DNA of 6,692 nucleotides, taken from positions 1 through 6,692 of the forward strand of contig CAJUCB010000039.1 in the NCBI GenBank assembly GCA_910584805.1. The letters are read 5' to 3'. The position numbers and the translations under genes are program-made. Source of the stretch: an uncultured Oscillospiraceae bacterium (lineage in GTDB: Bacteria; Bacillota; Clostridia; Oscillospirales; Oscillospiraceae). Positions 5,685 through 6,692 of the stretch are shown one piece after another. Every line of letters begins with the position of its first letter. Within the stretch, counting starts at the first letter, position 1. The notes below the pieces were generated by a model. The model did no database searches. It saw only the letters and a list, made by a program, of their open reading frames with translations, and had not been told where the DNA came from.

Positions 5685-6692
5685 ATGTATCACTGTCATA
5701 TCCGGTTGTATTTGATTGGCCGTCACCGGGGGCTGTTCCAGCGTATCAAAGACCTGCCACCACTGGCAGGCTTTCACCATACTTTCATAGAGAGCGACAC
5801 CCCAGAGGAGCAGCTACTGGAGAAGGCGGATGTGATCTTGGCAGATATCTCTGGGGCGGAGCCACAGATGCTGCGGGGGCTGATCGCGGGCAAGCGGGAC
5901 AAGGCGGAGCTGATCGTCCTGGTGGACGGGGAACAGCGGTCGCTGCCGTTGGATAGCCTGTCTGCTCTGAAGGATATTTGGGTCACGCCCTTATCGGAAG
6001 AGGAGCTGTACTTCCGCTTCCAGCGCTTGCAGCAGGAGTGGAAGTGGCGGATGGATGCCTGGCAGACCAACCAATACTTGGAGGCCACCATCAACAGTGT
6101 GCCGAACCTGATTTGGTATAAGGATAAGAATGGTATCCACGAAAAGGTGAACGACAGCTTCTGCAAAACGGTGAAAAAGACCAAGGAGCAGGTAGAGGGC
6201 CAGGGCCATGCGTATATCTGGGACGTGGAAGAGGACGACCCGGCCTGTATTGAATCAGAGAATGAGGTCATGCGCAAGCAGCAGACCTGCATATCGGAGG
6301 AGACGATCCAGACCGGGGAGGGGGAACGTCTGCTGACCACCTATAAGTCCCCCCTGTATAATATAGATGGCAACGTTATGGGAACGGTAGGTGTCGCCAT
6401 CGACGTGACCCAGGAACGGGCCTATAAGAAAGAGATCACCACGAAGAACCAGGTCCTAGAGATGATCTTTACCTCCATGGACTGCGGCGTGATGTGCCAC
6501 TCCTTGGACGGCTCCCGTATCCTCAGCGTCAACCGGGCTGCCTTGAAGCTCCTGGGCTATCAGACCCAGGAGGAATTGTTGTCGGATGGCTTCCATATGA
6601 TCGCCTGTACTGTCCTTGAAGAGGATAAACCCAAGCTTCTCAACAGCATACAGATGCTGAAGAATGTGGAGGATTCGGTGAGCGTGGAGTAT
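5685..6692 (+). CDS. PAS-domain sensory protein, N-terminal part (3' truncated by window)
   Basis: An open frame of 336 codons runs to the last base with no stop. ATG 5685 stands 8 bases after GGAGG (5672-5676). Residues 1-115 alternate strands and helices like a receiver domain (IRLYLIGR, ADVILADISG, AELIVLVDG). Asp54 is at the place of a phospho-acceptor, but the other acidic and Lys positions are not convincing, so it may be a degenerate receiver. Residues about 131-245 form a PAS domain with a PAC-like end (YLEATINSVPNLIWYKDKNG, then YKSPLYNIDGNVMGTVGVAIDVT). Residues about 256-336 begin a second PAS (IFTSMDCGVMCHSLDGSRIL, then NRAALKLLGY). PAS domains sense small ligands, redox or light. 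The output domain is outside the window. A histidine kinase with a receiver, or a GGDEF/EAL cyclic di-GMP enzyme, is likely, and I cannot choose. No transmembrane segment is seen, so sensing is probably cytoplasmic. Confidence 0.88.
   Translation, partial: MYHCHIRLYLIGRHRGLFQRIKDLPPLAGFHHTFIESDTPEEQLLEKADVILADISGAEPQMLRGLIAGKRDKAELIVLVDGEQRSLPLDSLSALKDIWVTPLSEEELYFRFQRLQQEWKWRMDAWQTNQYLEATINSVPNLIWYKDKNGIHEKVNDSFCKTVKKTKEQVEGQGHAYIWDVEEDDPACIESENEVMRKQQTCISEETIQTGEGERLLTTYKSPLYNIDGNVMGTVGVAIDVTQERAYKKEITTKNQVLEMIFTSMDCGVMCHSLDGSRILSVNRAALKLLGYQTQEELLSDGFHMIACTVLEEDKPKLLNSIQMLKNVEDSVSVEY

Noticed and set aside
5774..6340. Minus-strand open frame of 188 codons opposite the PAS gene
   Set aside because: The plus strand encodes clear PAS domains with a good start. 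The antisense translation is Ser-rich and family-less.

Overview
The window looks like the chromosome of a low-to-moderate GC Gram-positive bacterium, most likely a gut-type clostridium of the Oscillospiraceae/Ruminococcaceae kind (inference). The grounds are a Bacillus/Clostridium-type long SRP RNA with an Alu domain directly upstream of dnaX and ybaB, strong GGAGG ribosome sites, sigma-A type promoters, and a GC-rich core with a TTG start. No species can be named from sequence alone.

Layout. Positions 1-1194 carry the 3' part of a large serine recombinase gene, visibly more AT-rich than the genes to its right. It is the end of a mobile element abutting the 3' end of a tRNA-Ala(CGC) gene, which lies on the minus strand at 1088-1164. 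The recombinase frame runs through the whole antisense tRNA before it stops. Between 1165 and 1290 are divergent promoters: one leftward for the tRNA, one rightward for the SRP RNA. Next come the SRP RNA (about 1293-1631), dnaX (1651-3354, TTG start) and ybaB (3378-3752). This is the B. subtilis-like order scr-dnaX-yaaK, and the group ends at a strong Rho-independent terminator (3797-3838). recR, the usual next gene, is not there.

After the terminator come a promoter and a monocistronic gene of unknown function (3897-5306, 469 aa) with its own terminator (5326-5361). A non-coding stretch of about 320 bases follows. It holds an AT-rich inverted repeat, a near-consensus promoter (5498-5526) and a GC-rich foldable leader of about 150 nt. 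The last gene (5685 to the window end, open at 3') encodes an N-terminal receiver-like domain and two PAS domains, and is the input half of a signalling protein whose output domain lies outside the window.

How the parts fit. The SRP RNA, DnaX and YbaB group is housekeeping (protein targeting, replication clamp loading, nucleoid binding). With only about 20 bases between the SRP RNA and the dnaX start, dnaX probably depends on read-through from the SRP RNA promoter. The recombinase marks an integration junction at the tRNA. The unknown 469-aa gene and the leader of the PAS sensor are the least explained parts. I see no CRISPR array, toxin-antitoxin pair or recognisable defence system.
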